A stretch of DNA of 64,000 nt from Siphonodentalium dalli (Eukaryota > Mollusca > Scaphopoda > Gadilida > Siphonodentaliidae), in contig CP136069.1 in assembly GCA_032622095.1 (NCBI GenBank), positions 88,186,958-88,250,957 of the forward strand. Direction: 5' to 3'. Below the pieces are notes generated by a model, which was not told where the DNA came from, searched no databases, and was given only the letters and a program-made list of their open reading frames with translations. The stretch's first letter is position 1; every line of letters starts with the position of its first letter. Positions 36,571 through 47,558 of this stretch are shown here, one piece after another. The position numbers and the translations under genes were made by a program.

Positions 36571-36684
36571 TACAGTAATGCTCTAAATAATTGACTCCTT
36601 AATAACCACAGCAGAATTATGGGCAACTTTTCAGTATTTAGTCGGAAATATGGCTTGTTGCCATTTATCGGAAAGCTCTCATAG
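36571..36684. mobile_element. Palindromic MITE, copy F (left half)
   Basis: TACAGTAATGCTCTAAATAAT to GGAAAGCTCTC; the right arm is missing. Confidence 0.75.
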
Positions 36685-36784
36685 AGTTCTAGTTGATAAA
36701 ACTAAGTAGAACTGCTAAGGTATTTCTGCCAATTAGGCAAATAAATTCAGGTGGCTCTGAAACTTGAGAAATGTCAGCTGAGTA

Positions 36785-36895
36785 TATTTTAGGACTCGAG
36801 TGCTTAAATCGATCACAGTAAGCACTCGCTTAGGACTCGAGTGCTTAAGATGCAGTGCAGGTAAGCACTCGTAAGCAGTCTAATATATACCGATA
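36785..36895. repeat. Short direct/inverted repeat cluster
   Basis: TTAGGACTCGAGTGCTTAA occurs twice (36790 and 36830) and GTAAGCACTCG twice (36819 and 36861), the second word being the partial inverse of the first. Confidence 0.65.
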
Positions 36896-37139
36896 TATTG
36901 CAACAAGTATCATACAAGGTATAGTTTCAGGTTGGTTGTGTCGACTTTAGGCAGCAATTCAATTGCGCAAAATGAGTATGTTACTATAAATAGAAAACAA
37001 ATAGTAGGCGAGTAGAATAAGGAAAGTGTAGTCGGCTAAGTAAAATATCGAAGGGATGGAATTGATGATGCAAAAACAATTACAGTGTATTAAATAAATG
37101 AGGAATTACACTGTTCTGTTATTCTCGAGGACCGAAGAT

Positions 37140-37585
37140 CCATATAGAGGTTTGGATCAATGGGATGGAAAACACAGGTTGTACAGTGTCCAGAAAGATT
37201 TAGTGAAGCGAAGTGCCAAATCCAAGATGGCGTAACGAGCGGTCATGTTTTTTAATGAAAATTGATCAAATTCAATAGCTCCCATCTCGAGTTCCAAGCA
37301 TGATCCTAAACATACCTGTAAGTTTACACAACATTTCTCCAATAAATGTGGGTTGCTGTATGCCGATGGACTCAAATATGAAATCTAACTATTGCTGCTG
37401 GCAGCCACGTCTTTTAACAAATTTTGGGAAAATTTGATAGTTCCCATCTAGGGGTCAACCTGAAGATCCGTATAAACATTGGTAATGATCAGATGAGGGG
37501 TGTAATCTCTAAGTTGTGCCAAAGAAAATTATTGATGGACAGACAACAGATGCCAAACCCATGGCAATAGCTTAGACTCTTCTTG
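37140..37585 (+). mobile_element. HINE-like core units, 3' end close to exon CC2
   Basis: Two to three units with GTCATGTTTTTTAA, ATAGCTCCCATCT and ACCTGAAGATCC, ending CCCATGGCAATAGCTTAGACT about 70 bp from the CC2 donor. Related to 27245-27882. Confidence 0.5.
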
Positions 37586-37654
37586 CATGCAGAAAACATG
37601 ACAGTAGAGTTGAAGAGAACTCATTTATATAAAAGAAAATGTGACAGAACATAC

Positions 37655-37792
37655 CACTGCAGAATGGAGCATTGTGAACTGGGCAGCACTCTATTGTCGA
37701 CCATGGGAACTTTAGCCATTGTCCCGATTGGCAGCTGTATTGGTAACAATCCTCAATATAGAATTCCCCATTAGTACAAGGTGGCTCCAATT
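37655..37792 (-). CDS. Exon CC2: six-cysteine module, copy 2
   Basis: 138 bp, phase 1-1, 46 codons. The acceptor reads CTTTACAG and the donor GTATGTTC. The core matches CC1 position for position: C-x2-G-x-FY-x3-CYQYSC-x4-W-x-KFPW-x4-CC-x-VH-x-APFC. The N-terminal residues (ELEPP) are a short acidic/proline spacer. It lies between FZ2 and FZ3. At least 23 of the 40 core residues are identical to CC1, including all six cysteines and both Trp, while the connecting loops vary. I know of no named domain with this pattern. Confidence 0.7.
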
Positions 37793-37944
37793 CTGTAAAG
37801 AAAATGACAAATTAGGCCAAAAATATTTATGATTTGTTTCAAGGGCGCATTAAATTTTAACTAGCACATTGAAAGTTTTTAATGGTATCACACAAAACTA
37901 GAGTTTGCACAGCTGGTGAAAATTCAAACATGGGTATTGTCGAT

Positions 37945-38466
37945 CAGGGTTCACGCTGTCAAATGCCAGATTGGCCAATGGCCAATTTAAAAAACAAAAT
38001 GACATTTGGCAAAACTTTTGGCCAAAGTTATTTTAACCCCAAAATCGGAAATCTAATTTAAAAACTCAAATGGATTTTGTAACAGGAGCGAAATGAGAAT
38101 CAAATTTATAGTTTCATCACCTGCTAAATGATTAGGTGATACAGCTTAATGGATAACAAAAGGTATTCATGTCATGGCAGTGCACTATCAACCATCTATA
38201 ATAAAACAGTAATGAGGATTAATACTAATCAATCCTTTGTCTGTTATAAGTCTGAATGGTAGATAGTGGGAAGTATTATATTGTCAAGTAACAATGGTGG
38301 GATTAAAGAAGTCCAGACATGTTATTTGAATGTATGGACATAATTACAAAAAATGTTAGATGTTAAATAAAACAAAAATATTCACTAGTGACCAGAACAT
38401 GAGGATTTAATTTGGCCAAAAAAATCAGAATTGGCCAAAATATGTTTTGCCCCAGCATGAATACTG
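37945..38466. mobile_element. hAT-type MITE with 8-bp target duplication
   Basis: TTGTCGAT at 37937-37944 and TTGCCGAT at 38467-38474 differ by one base. The ends are CAGGGTTCACGCTG and, inverted, CAGTATTCATGCTG. The interior holds TTGGCCAA-type words near both ends and no ORF. Confidence 0.7.
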
Positions 38467-38559
38467 TTGCCGATGCAATCAGCTGAGAGGGACCTCAACA
38501 ATTATATCCTCCATAAGATGAGTCATTCAAATAATGGTTAAAAAACATCAGTAGAAGAG

Positions 38560-39335
38560 CCGGACAGACAAAATTGTGAACAATTGATGAATGAAGGGCC
38601 GTAATTCAGGCCAAAAAATTGGGATAAACCTGGTCTGCTCACTGATTTGAGATATTGTGGCAAGCAACTTGAAAACCAAAAATTATTGAAATCGGTTCAT
38701 ATCTGTTTGAGTTATCTAGCTGGATGTACCAAAATCTTGAAATTACTGATTTAAATGGCAAACAAAACAACTTTGACAAAAAAAATTGCTAAGTCAAAAC
38801 AGGTAAACAACTCAACTAAAATATGTCCAACCAATCTCGTAATCACAGATGCACATGTTGCCATGGTGGTACAGTAATGCCCTAAATAATTGACTCCTTA
38901 ACCACAGCAGAATTATGGGTAATTTTTTAGGAATTATGAGAGCTTTCCGATGAATGGCAACAAGCCATATTTCCGACTAAATCCTGAAAAATTACCCATA
39001 ATTATGCTGTGGTTAAGGAGTTGATTATTTAGGGCATTACTGCAAATAGAGGTGCCAAGTTTCATGGAAATTAACCATGTAAACAGGAGTACAAGCTTGA
39101 ATAAAATAAATAAATTATGCACGTAGGTAAACATTTCTAAGACAAACAAGGGGATGAACTATAGTAAAAAAGCTCGAATGGAACTCAAAATATGCAGGTT
39201 GACCTGGGTTGACAGGTTCCAATGATTGTGCCAAGTTTCAAAATCATTGACCAATAAATGAATTAGCTCAGACAAAATTACAGGGTTGCAAAAAATAACT
39301 AAGTTGAAAAAGAGTAATAACTCCACTATATATAT
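38560..39335 (+). repeat. Truncated HINE core units interrupted by a palindromic MITE
   Basis: GAAGGGCCGTAATTCAGGCC (38584), 'CTAAGTCAAAACAGGTAA', 'AGACAAACAAGGGGATGAAC' and GTTGAAAAAGAGTAATAACTC (39303) are decayed core words at about 170-bp spacing once the MITE at 38870-39044 is left out. Confidence 0.5.
38870..39044. mobile_element. Palindromic MITE, copy G
   Basis: TACAGTAATGCCCTAAATAAT to GGGCATTACTGCA, with a shortened left arm. Confidence 0.8.
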
Positions 39336-39984
39336 AAAACAAGACAGTCAATGACTGTGGGTCGCTCACCAGACTATAAAGCCTGAGAAGACTGGGACTC
39401 TGAAGACCATAAAAGTTAGTACTTGTCAAAATCACATAAAAACAAGTAGTTCTAAACAAGAAAATAGCTAGAGGGTCTCCGTTAAGCAGTGTGGTGTCCA
39501 CATTGAAATTTTCAACTGCACGCCCCATCCCATATAGTCCATAGCCTGTCTGTCGCCTCCTAACTTAAGCAAACACACTCTCAAGTTCATAAAAATTCCT
39601 TTGCACATGTTGGAATTTTACAACTAATATCTCAAGCTTTCCCAACTGTTGCAAAGTTCCATTCCCCCTTTTTTAATGGCTGACCCCATTCAACATATTT
39701 GAATCCAAACTCTCCATGGACCCTACACACCAAGTGCCAATCTAACCTATTTTTAAATGTCACCCGAGGACCATCCATACTCTATATAGGCTAAATAGGC
39801 CTAATGACTCTTGAGTAGAAGACGTTTTAAGAATTACCATGGGGGAATGTCCCTGGTCTAACCCCTATTTGACCTGGTGACCCTATTTGAACAAATCTGA
39901 ATCCCAGTCATCTAAGGACCCTCTCCATACAAAATATAAGCTAAATATGCTAAATGATTATTGAGAAGATGTTTACAGAATAAC

Positions 39985-40784
39985 CACCCCATGCATCCGG
40001 ATATGCTCGTAGCGGAAGACATGCTCGTAGCGGAATAACCACATGGCCCGCGATTTGAACATCGTCTTTAGTTGTCGTAAGTTATTTCATAAAAACACGG
40101 TGTATTTTACCTTGATTTTTTTTAACATTAACAGCGATAATCGGTCTACAGAAATGAGCGGTTGTGGTTTCCGCAATTTGCATATTACTGTTCGATAATC
40201 GGGTTTTATACGAAAATTATTACCTAAAATACTTCAAAATGAACTGGACATGTTTGTGATGGCAATCATATTAGTGACCGAAAAATTAGTTTCCATGGAG
40301 GCACTCACTCGATTTTGGGGTATGTCTATAGTAAACATCATATCACTGCTATAGACATACCATATTTACTTGCTATGACCTGAATATATGGTTATTTTTT
40401 AATATGGAAAATATAGATACATGACTGGAAATGTTGTCTATTATATTAAGGGAATATCCGCGGAAATAGCAATGTATGCAAAGACTAGATTGTCTGGGCT
40501 GTTGCCACAGAAATCGTAATTTTATGTAAGAAATGCAAATTTTGCCACAATATTTGGCCTAACTTCCCGGTAAAATAGGATTAAACTGCGTCCTTGTTTA
40601 AAGAAGTTTGATGTACAGTTGGTTAAATTATAGCCACAAATAATACCACCACCGCAAACCACTGGTATGTGTTGGTTTCGGTGCAACATGTGTCTAACCG
40701 TGAACGGTGTGCAAATCGCGGGCCATGTGGTTATTCCGCTACGAGCATGTCTTCCGCTACGAGCATGTCCGGGTGCATGGGGTG
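39985..40784. mobile_element. 800-bp element with about 71-bp TIRs, 5-bp target duplication
   Basis: CACCCCATGCATCCGG at 39985 is mirrored by CCGGGTGCATGGGGTG ending at 40784, and the match continues about 71 bp to CAAATCGCGG/CCGCGATTTG with only a few mismatches. Each TIR contains ATGCTCGTAGCGGAA twice in tandem. ATAAC flanks both sides (39980-39984 and 40785-40789). No transposase ORF is inside. I do not recognise the superfamily. Confidence 0.8.
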
Positions 40785-41155
40785 ATAACTGTTGAGGTAA
40801 AGAGTTATGTCCCTGGCTCTGCCCCTATTTGACCCAGTGATCCAATTTGAACAAATCTGAATCATAGTCACCCAAAGACCATCCATACCAAATATATGCT
40901 GAATAAGCCTGATGGTTCTTGAGAAGGTGTTTTAAGAAATACTAGAGGGAACAAGTTGCATCCATGGCTCTAACGCTATTTGACCTGGTGAACAAATTTG
41001 AACAAATTCACCCTGTCATCCAAGGACTCTGAATACCAAATATAAGCTGAATAGGTCTGATGGTTCTTGATAAAAAAATATTTGAAGAATTACAATTGAT
41101 GGACAAGTTATGTCCCTGGCTGTGCTCTTATTCGACCCGGTGACCCCATTTGAAA

Positions 41156-42300
41156 CAAGAGATGGACTGTCGTCCGGTGCATATCCCCTCGTGGTATACC
41201 GCCTAGTGTGGGCACATCTATAACTTATGATGGCTATACTCAGACATATGTACCCAGAAATCAGCATTTTCATTTAAACGAAGATGAACAACTATAGAAC
41301 AAAAAACCAAAACAAACATTTGAATGTGCCATTAAATGTCCTCATAGTGGTGAACATCCATACAAAATTTCATTGAGATCCGAGCATTACTGTTCAAATT
41401 ATGAGCTGAACAGACATCGGATGGACCAAACAGCCAACATTTCCAGATAACCAAAGATGAATAACTCTAGAATGGAAAAGCAGAACAGAACAATGGAACC
41501 CTCTTTTAATGTCCTCATAGTAGTGAACATCCATCCCAAATCCCATTGAGATCCCAGTACAACTGTTGAAGTTACGACATGAACAGACACCAGACGAACC
41601 AAAAAGACAACATTTCCAGATAACCAAAGATGAATAACTCTAGAATGGAAAAGCGGAACAAAACGATGGAACCCTCTTTTTAATGTCCTCATAGTAGTGA
41701 ACATCCATACCAAATCCCATTGCGATCCCAGTACAACTGTTGAAGCTACGACATGAACAGACACCAGACGAACCAAAAAGCCAACATTTCCAGATGAACA
41801 AAAAAGTATAACTCTAGAATGGAAAATCCGAACAAAACGATGGAACCCTCTTTTTTTTAATGTCCTCATAGTAGTGAACATCCACACCAAATTTCATTGA
41901 GATCCCAGCACAACTGTTGAAATTACGACATGAACAGACACCAGACAGACCAAATAGCCAACATTTCGAGATAAACAAAGATGAATAACTGTAGAATGGA
42001 AAATCCGAACAAAACGATGGAACACTCTATTGAATGCCCTCATAGTAGTGAACACCCATACAAAATTTCATTGAGATCCGAGCACTACTGTTCAAGTTAT
42101 GACATGAACAGACACCAGACGGACAAAAAATCCAACATTTCAAGATAAACAAAGATGAATAACTCTAGAATGGAAAATCCGAACAAAACGATGGAACCCT
42201 CTATTTAATTTCCTCATAGTTGTGAACATCCACACCAAATTTGGTTGAGATCCCAGCACAACTGTTGAAGTTATAACATGAACAGACACCAATAGTTTTT
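41156..42300 (+). mobile_element. HINE-like element nested in element 4, six core units
   Basis: It starts AACAAGAGATGGACTGTCGT followed by CCGGTGCATATCCCC. Six units of about 170 bp contain AGATGAATAACTCTAGAATG, CTCATAGTAGTGAACATCCA and ACATGAACAGACACCAGAC. It lacks the (CGGA)n tract and 3' stem-loop. The 163-aa minus-strand ORF (41399-41890) is a product of the repeats. Confidence 0.6.
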
Positions 42301-42890
42301 CATATCTTTTAACAAGTTTAAAAATAAAAAAATAAAAAAATAAAAATCATTGAGCAAGGAGTTGTATCTAAATTATTCAGTCTAATTTAAAAAAAATAAA
42401 AATATTTTCTTTTTTGCTTTTAATATTTTTTTTAATTGAGCAATGAGTTCAATCTGAATTTTTTTTTTTTAATTGAGCAATGAGTTCAATCTCAAATTTT
42501 TTTTTTTTTAGTTATGTCTCTGGCTGCGCCCAAATTTGACCCAGTGACCTCATTTGAACAAATCTGAACCCCAGTCACCCAAGGACCCTTCATACCAAAT
42601 GCCTGATGGCATTTAAGAAGAAGTTGTTTTAAGAATTACTATGGAGGGAAAGAGTTTTGTCCCTGGCTTCGCAACTATTTGACCCAGTGATCTCATTTGA
42701 ACAAATCTGAATGTGAGTCACCTATGGAACATCCACACCAAATATGAACCCATTCGGTCCTATGGATTTAAAGAAGAGGATGTTCAAAGAATTGTTGACG
42801 GACGGATGGACGGTGCGACAGATGGATGGACGACGGACGAGGAGTGATGACTATAGCTCCACCGGAGACTTCGTCTCAGGTGAGCTAAAA

Positions 42891-43093
42891 AGGATGGACG
42901 GACGAACCCCACAGTGCATAGGCTCCCATGGTACTAAATATCTGTGACAAAGTTTACATAAATTGACTGAAAAATAAAGAAATACAATCTTGAACAAAGT
43001 TGCGTCCACAGATGGATATACGGACAGACAGATAGGCTGATTGCAGTATACCGCCCCCCCCCCCCCCCCCATAACTTTGTTACGGGGGTATAA
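42891..43093 (+). repeat. HINE 3'-end fragment with C-run and stem-loop
   Basis: A CGGACAGACAGATAGG microsatellite (43020) is followed by TATACCG, 17 C, ATAACTTTGTTACGGGGGTATA. The two TATACC/GGTATA arms pair around the loop. Confidence 0.55.
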
Positions 43094-43227
43094 ATATCAA
43101 AATTGCATTATACTATAAGAATATCACGAAAATAATAATTATATCATGTTCAGAATCATTTCTTTATTGGAATCTAAGAATGTGTGCTTATGATCTGGCT
43201 ATATGACCATATCTAGATGCACATTCA

Positions 43228-43395
43228 TACAGTAATGCCCTAAATAATCGACTCCTTAACCACAGCAGAATTATGGTTAATTTTTCAGGATTTAGTCGGA
43301 AATATGGCTTGTTGCCATTCATCGGAAAGCTCTCACTGAAATTTACCCATAATTCTGCTGTGGTTAAGGAGTCGATTATTTAGGCCATTACTGTA
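43228..43395. mobile_element. Palindromic MITE, copy H
   Basis: TACAGTAATGCCCTAAATAATC to GGCCATTACTGTA; part of the right arm is deleted. A hAT-like start CAGGGTTCACACTGACC follows at 43399, without a visible partner end. Confidence 0.8.
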
Positions 43396-43959
43396 CATCA
43401 GGGTTCACACTGACCGAAAAAAAAATTTGGCCCATTTTTTCAGAAACTTTGAAAGGGTTAACTAATACGTTCAACGAAACCACTAAGTCCATTAATTATC
43501 AAACAATTGTATTGTAAACCTTGGTTTAAACTTTCTCCTAATCGAATGGTGATAACAATAGTAGAAACCATGACAAAAATGCAACAAAATAAAAACGATA
43601 ATTGTATAATGCACTAAAAAGTACAAACATTAACCTCTTTGCTGCTATGACGTCCATAACTATTACGGACGTAAAAGTGCACGCCGTGTGCTATATGGTC
43701 CGTAGGTACTATATGGACCTACTTCAGAACACTAGCAGTAGGCCTGCATTATGCATAACTGGAACTCAGAGATTGGTGTATTGGAATAACTATATCTCAA
43801 AGTTTCAGTGTATGATGTTCCACGATTGTAAACAATAACAGCCTTTCAACTGAGTCAGTTTATGGTTCTTGTGATATTCCCGTTATATTTTCCCACTGGA
43901 AAATGGCAATAACGTCAACAGCCCAGCACACGACATCATACTAGTGCTCACCGGTACAA

Positions 43960-44960
43960 AAACTCCACATGTGATCACAGTAGTTCTCAGGTGGAATGAC
44001 AGTAGTTTCTCAGTAGAAATGTATTCAAATTAGACTGATGGGTGAGAAATAAGGTAGTTCTCCTGTGAAATAAATTTCTACCCTAAATCTAACATGAGAA
44101 ATATTTCTCAGGAGAAATTTCATACATGAGTTTATGGTAAAATAGGGTAGAAATCTGACTTAGAGGATTCTGGCCACAATCTGATCAGAATATCTCAGGA
44201 TTAATTCTAAGTCAGATTTCTCACATGAGAATATATGGTAGATTAGGGTAGAAATTTCGTAATCAGTTCAATGGTGAGAATATGGTTATCTAGCACATGT
44301 GGCAGAGAAATCTGATCTGATGTGTGTTGGAGAATTCAAATTAACTTGGGCCAACTTTAAACCAACAGTTACTTGAGATAAGCAGGCTATGCATGACCAG
44401 TGGTAAACTCTTTATTTCTTTGTTTATAGAAGTTGTATTGTATTCATGAGGGAGAAAATGGAGTTATATAATGGTCTTATTTGTGGATATTCTTTAATGA
44501 TATTCAAAATATCAAGGGGGCAAAAACAGCATAAGAGCACTTTCTGAGGTCCCATTTACCACAACTGGGCCAGAGCAAGATGGGATGGAGGGGGGTAGTG
44601 CCCCACACCTACTCCAGCTGCTGCCTGTATACCATGCATATTTTCAGCAGAAACATTTCTACCCTATTCTCAGGAGGAAAAATTCTACACTATTCTCGGG
44701 AGAAATATTTCACCCTATTCTCAGGAGAAATATTTCTACCCTATTCTCAGGAGAAACATTTCTACCCTATTCTCAGTAGATCTCGCCTGAGAAATACATA
44801 ATTTTTCACAGGAGAACACATGTGAAAACATGAGAACTCATGTTAGGTTAGAGCTCCACCCACCTCATTTGCATCTTAAAAAACTACTGTGAAACTCATG
44901 TGAGAAACTAACATGAGTTTCACAGGAGAAACTCGTGAGAAATTAGGGTAGGGAAATTTG
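43960..44960. repeat. Region of TTTCTCAGGAGAAA palindromes with a 26-bp tandem array
   Basis: Words such as ACATGAGAAATATTTCTCAGGA and TTCTCCTGTGAAA occur in both orientations from 43990 to 44330 and from 44640 to 44950. At 44655-44780 the unit CTATTCTCAGGAGAAATATTTCTACC shortened to 26 bp repeats about five times. The inverted halves suggest another foldback element. Confidence 0.65.
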
Positions 44961-45308
44961 GTAAGGGATATATGACAAATCCTAATCTTATTTATTATTT
45001 CTATTGGATCTACATAGTGATTTGTTATTGATTGAGAACAAATTATGTTTTAAAAAGATGATATTTCTCTTCCAGGCCACAATACAACAACATGTTTTTT
45101 TATAAATCTTGATTTCAAGACTACAGATAGCTATTGTGTGAATAAAATATAGATAAAACTAAAGACTGGTTATACTTTTTGTCTATAAATGAAATGGTTT
45201 ATTTTGATCATAAGATCATGATAAACCTGCTAACAAGATAGAGTTGTCCTCTTGGTCTAGGTTATGCTTTTGGTATGTTCTGAATATTTGAGAGCAGATA
45301 TCTGTTCT

Positions 45309-45985
45309 AAAACGAGAGGCCGATCACGATCGGCAGATGTTTAACCCATGCCTTGGCGATAGCGATTAGCTATTTTTATAAATTTTATAAATCCTTACAC
45401 CAACCTTTTCATGAGTGCAAAAGTTTCAACAATTCACACTTTATATAGTGATCGTGTGAAAAATATTTAGTTATCACATTGTGTCAACAGGATTGGTGGA
45501 GGATGTTAATATTTTTAAGCAAATAAACCAAATGACCCTCACTATGCAGGTTAGGGGTGTGTTATCGTCAACTATGCCAAGAACTATAAACATAATCAAT
45601 GGAAATATTTGAGTTATCAAATCGGATAGAATGGGGTTAATCTTACCCAAACTAATGAACTGATAAACACAAAATAGTCTATGAAAAGCATGTCATTGGA
45701 TTTAGAACCCCATACAATAAGTCAGTCTCAAGAATACCAGCACCATAAATATTATCCTGGAGCCCAAATGCAATTGAGGGAATTTCAAAATACCATTAGA
45801 AACCCATATACAAAATTTGGTTTCGATTGGATAGAAAATGTTTGAGTTATCGCATTACTCGTAAAGCGTCTACGGACAGACAGACAGACAGACGGACAGA
45901 CAGACAGACAGACGGACGAACGACGAGTGGTCAATCCGGGCAACGACACTATGTTTACCATACTATGGTATGGGTAAACATAAAA
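45309..45985 (+). mobile_element. HINE/pearl-like element 5 (family of element 1)
   Basis: AAAACGAGAGGCCGATCACG with ATCGGCAGATGTTTAACCCA at the 5' end. One core unit end (CAAAATTTGGTTTCGATTGG), a (CAGA/CGGA)n tract at 45876-45920, and the same 3' stem-loop as element 1 (GTTTACCATACTATGGTATG), ending in ACATAAAAA. Confidence 0.7.
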
Positions 45986-46396
45986 AGTCGCTAAAACTGT
46001 CCCACAGGTGTGATTATAAGAAATTATAAATCAAGTTTATATTGAATAGAAACTTTTCCGGACAGGGATCCTCGATTCATATCTATTATTTTATACCCTG
46101 GAATCCATACAAAACTTTCTGGGTAGAGATAGACCATCTTTAAAAATGCACAATATGAATTAACACTCCTAAATTACTAATTTCTTTGGCTTCGGGGTAA
46201 AACATATTTGATTTGAGTCAAGGAACCCACCCATCAAAGCTCAGAGTGATCAGATATCAATTTGTTTTAAATCATTTATTTTTCACAACCTGGAATATTT
46301 GGCGGCCTGGCAATTATTTGACGAATGCCGACCGACATACTTTTGATACCAAATTGAGTTGAACAAAATATTGATATATAAGACTTTTTGGGCAAT

Positions 46397-46527
46397 TTTA
46401 TACTATAGTTGACACTGGTTATCATTATTTTATACTATAGTTGACACTGGTTATCATTATTTTATACTATAGTTGACACTGGTTATCATTATTTTATACT
46501 ATAGTTGACACTGGTTATCATTATTTT
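46397..46527 (+). repeat. 32-bp tandem repeat, four copies
   Basis: TTTATACTATAGTTGACACT followed by GGTTATCATTAT repeats with a 32-bp period and no visible differences in the full copies. Confidence 0.9.
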
Positions 46528-46838
46528 TTGTCAATTAATCAATTGTGATAACTGAAACGGCATTTCAAGAAATGTTGTTTTGTTTGAATTTGATGATATG
46601 GTGATGATCGAATCGGATTTTGTACCTTTAAACTATTTGAATATCAGAATTATTATATAAAGCATTACAAGCATAACAGTACATATACTCATAACCACAC
46701 AGTGAACATTTATGTTCTGCTTGTTGTGCATTTTCATCAGTTTTGAATTCGTGCACCACATTGCGCGAAATATAAATACGAGTAAGGTATTACAAAGTTG
46801 AAACACAAAGAAAAGCCCCTGGAATTCCTATCACTCAC

Positions 46839-46952
46839 CTGAATCTGCACACAATTCACCGACCTCATTGAATAAATCAGTTTGTTGACAAATAGCTCTC
46901 AAACTCGACTCCACTAGCCCTTGTGACTTAAATACTCCGCATTTCTCTAAAA
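46839..46952 (-). CDS. Exon FZb2: C-terminal part of Frizzled-type domain 2
   Basis: 114 bp, phase 1-1, 38 codons. The acceptor reads GATTACAG and the donor GTGAGTGAT. It encodes VLEKCGVFKSQG, then C after 16 residues and C after another 12 (ending GELC), completing C8-C10. It is nearly the same in length and opening (VLE-x-CGVF) as the exon at 34.1 kb, which shows recent duplication of the whole FZa-FZb pair. The next intron is 9 kb, the longest seen, swollen by a nested HINE, an 800-bp TIR element, hAT elements and MITEs. Confidence 0.75.
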
Positions 46953-47020
46953 CTGTAATCGAGAGAAAACCAGAGATACAGTTTGTGTCACAATATGATA
47001 TCTTGATAAAGGGTTCATGA

Positions 47021-47231
47021 TACTGTAATGCCATAATTAATTGACTCCCTAACCACAGCAGAATTATGGGTAACGGATTTAGTCGGAAATATGGCTTGTT
47101 GCCATTCAATGGAAAGCTCTCCCCGAGAGCTTTCCGATGAATGGCAACAAGCCATATTTCCAACTAAATCCTGAAAAGTTAACCATAATTCTGCTGTGGT
47201 TAGGGAGTCGATTAATTAGGGCGTTACTGTA
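47021..47231. mobile_element. Palindromic MITE, copy I
   Basis: TACTGTAATGCCATAATTAAT to GGGCGTTACTGTA with nearly complete arms and the centre AGCTCTCCCCGAGAGCT. It lies 70 bp upstream of the FZb2 exon in minus-strand terms. Confidence 0.8.
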
Positions 47232-47558
47232 TGAATGTGCATCTAGATATGGTCATATAGCCAGATCATAAGCACACATTCTTAGATTCCAATAAAGAAA
47301 TGATTCTGAACATGATATAATTGGCATATTGAAATGAAGTATGGGATACGGTTTGTGAAGATTATATGTTTTGTAAATATAATATGATAAATGATTAGCT
47401 ACAGTTACACGAGCTCAGCTTTGAAGATTTTCTTAATTAATGCTGGACATGAAACTCCTATCAAAACTGACACTTTATGTCACTTGCAACTGATGGAAAG
47501 CAAATATGAACTCCAATCTGAGTAGTGCGTGTACTAAACTAAACCCAATAAAAAGGGT

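Larger units (their letters stand above)
39336..42890 (+). mobile_element. HINE/pearl-like element 4, split by two nested insertions
   Basis: It begins AAAACAAGACAGTCAATGAC then TGTGGGTCGCTCACCAGAC and ends AGCTCCACCGGAGACTTCGT then CTCAGGTGAGCTAAAA after a CGGA tract (42795-42840). The 5' GCTCACC-AGAC and 3' GTCTCAGGTGAGC are complementary. Core words (CCCTGGCTCTGCCCC, TGACCCAGTGA, 'TTTGAACAAATCTGAAT') occur at 39840, 40810, 40970, 42530 and 42660. An 800-bp TIR element (39985-40784) and a second HINE (41156-42300) interrupt it. Confidence 0.65.
43132..47331. repeat. Inverted duplication: arms 43132-43395 and 47021-47331
   Basis: About 97 bp outside MITE copy H (43132-43228) are, by eye, the exact reverse complement of the sequence just outside MITE copy I (47231-47331), including CATCTAGATATGGTCATATAG and AAGAAATGATTCTGAACATG. 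The arms enclose 3.8 kb. Confidence 0.8.

Noticed and set aside
41399-41890. 163-codon minus-strand ORF with repeated FHSRVI units
   Set aside because: Antisense of the 170-bp HINE core repeats; no family features.
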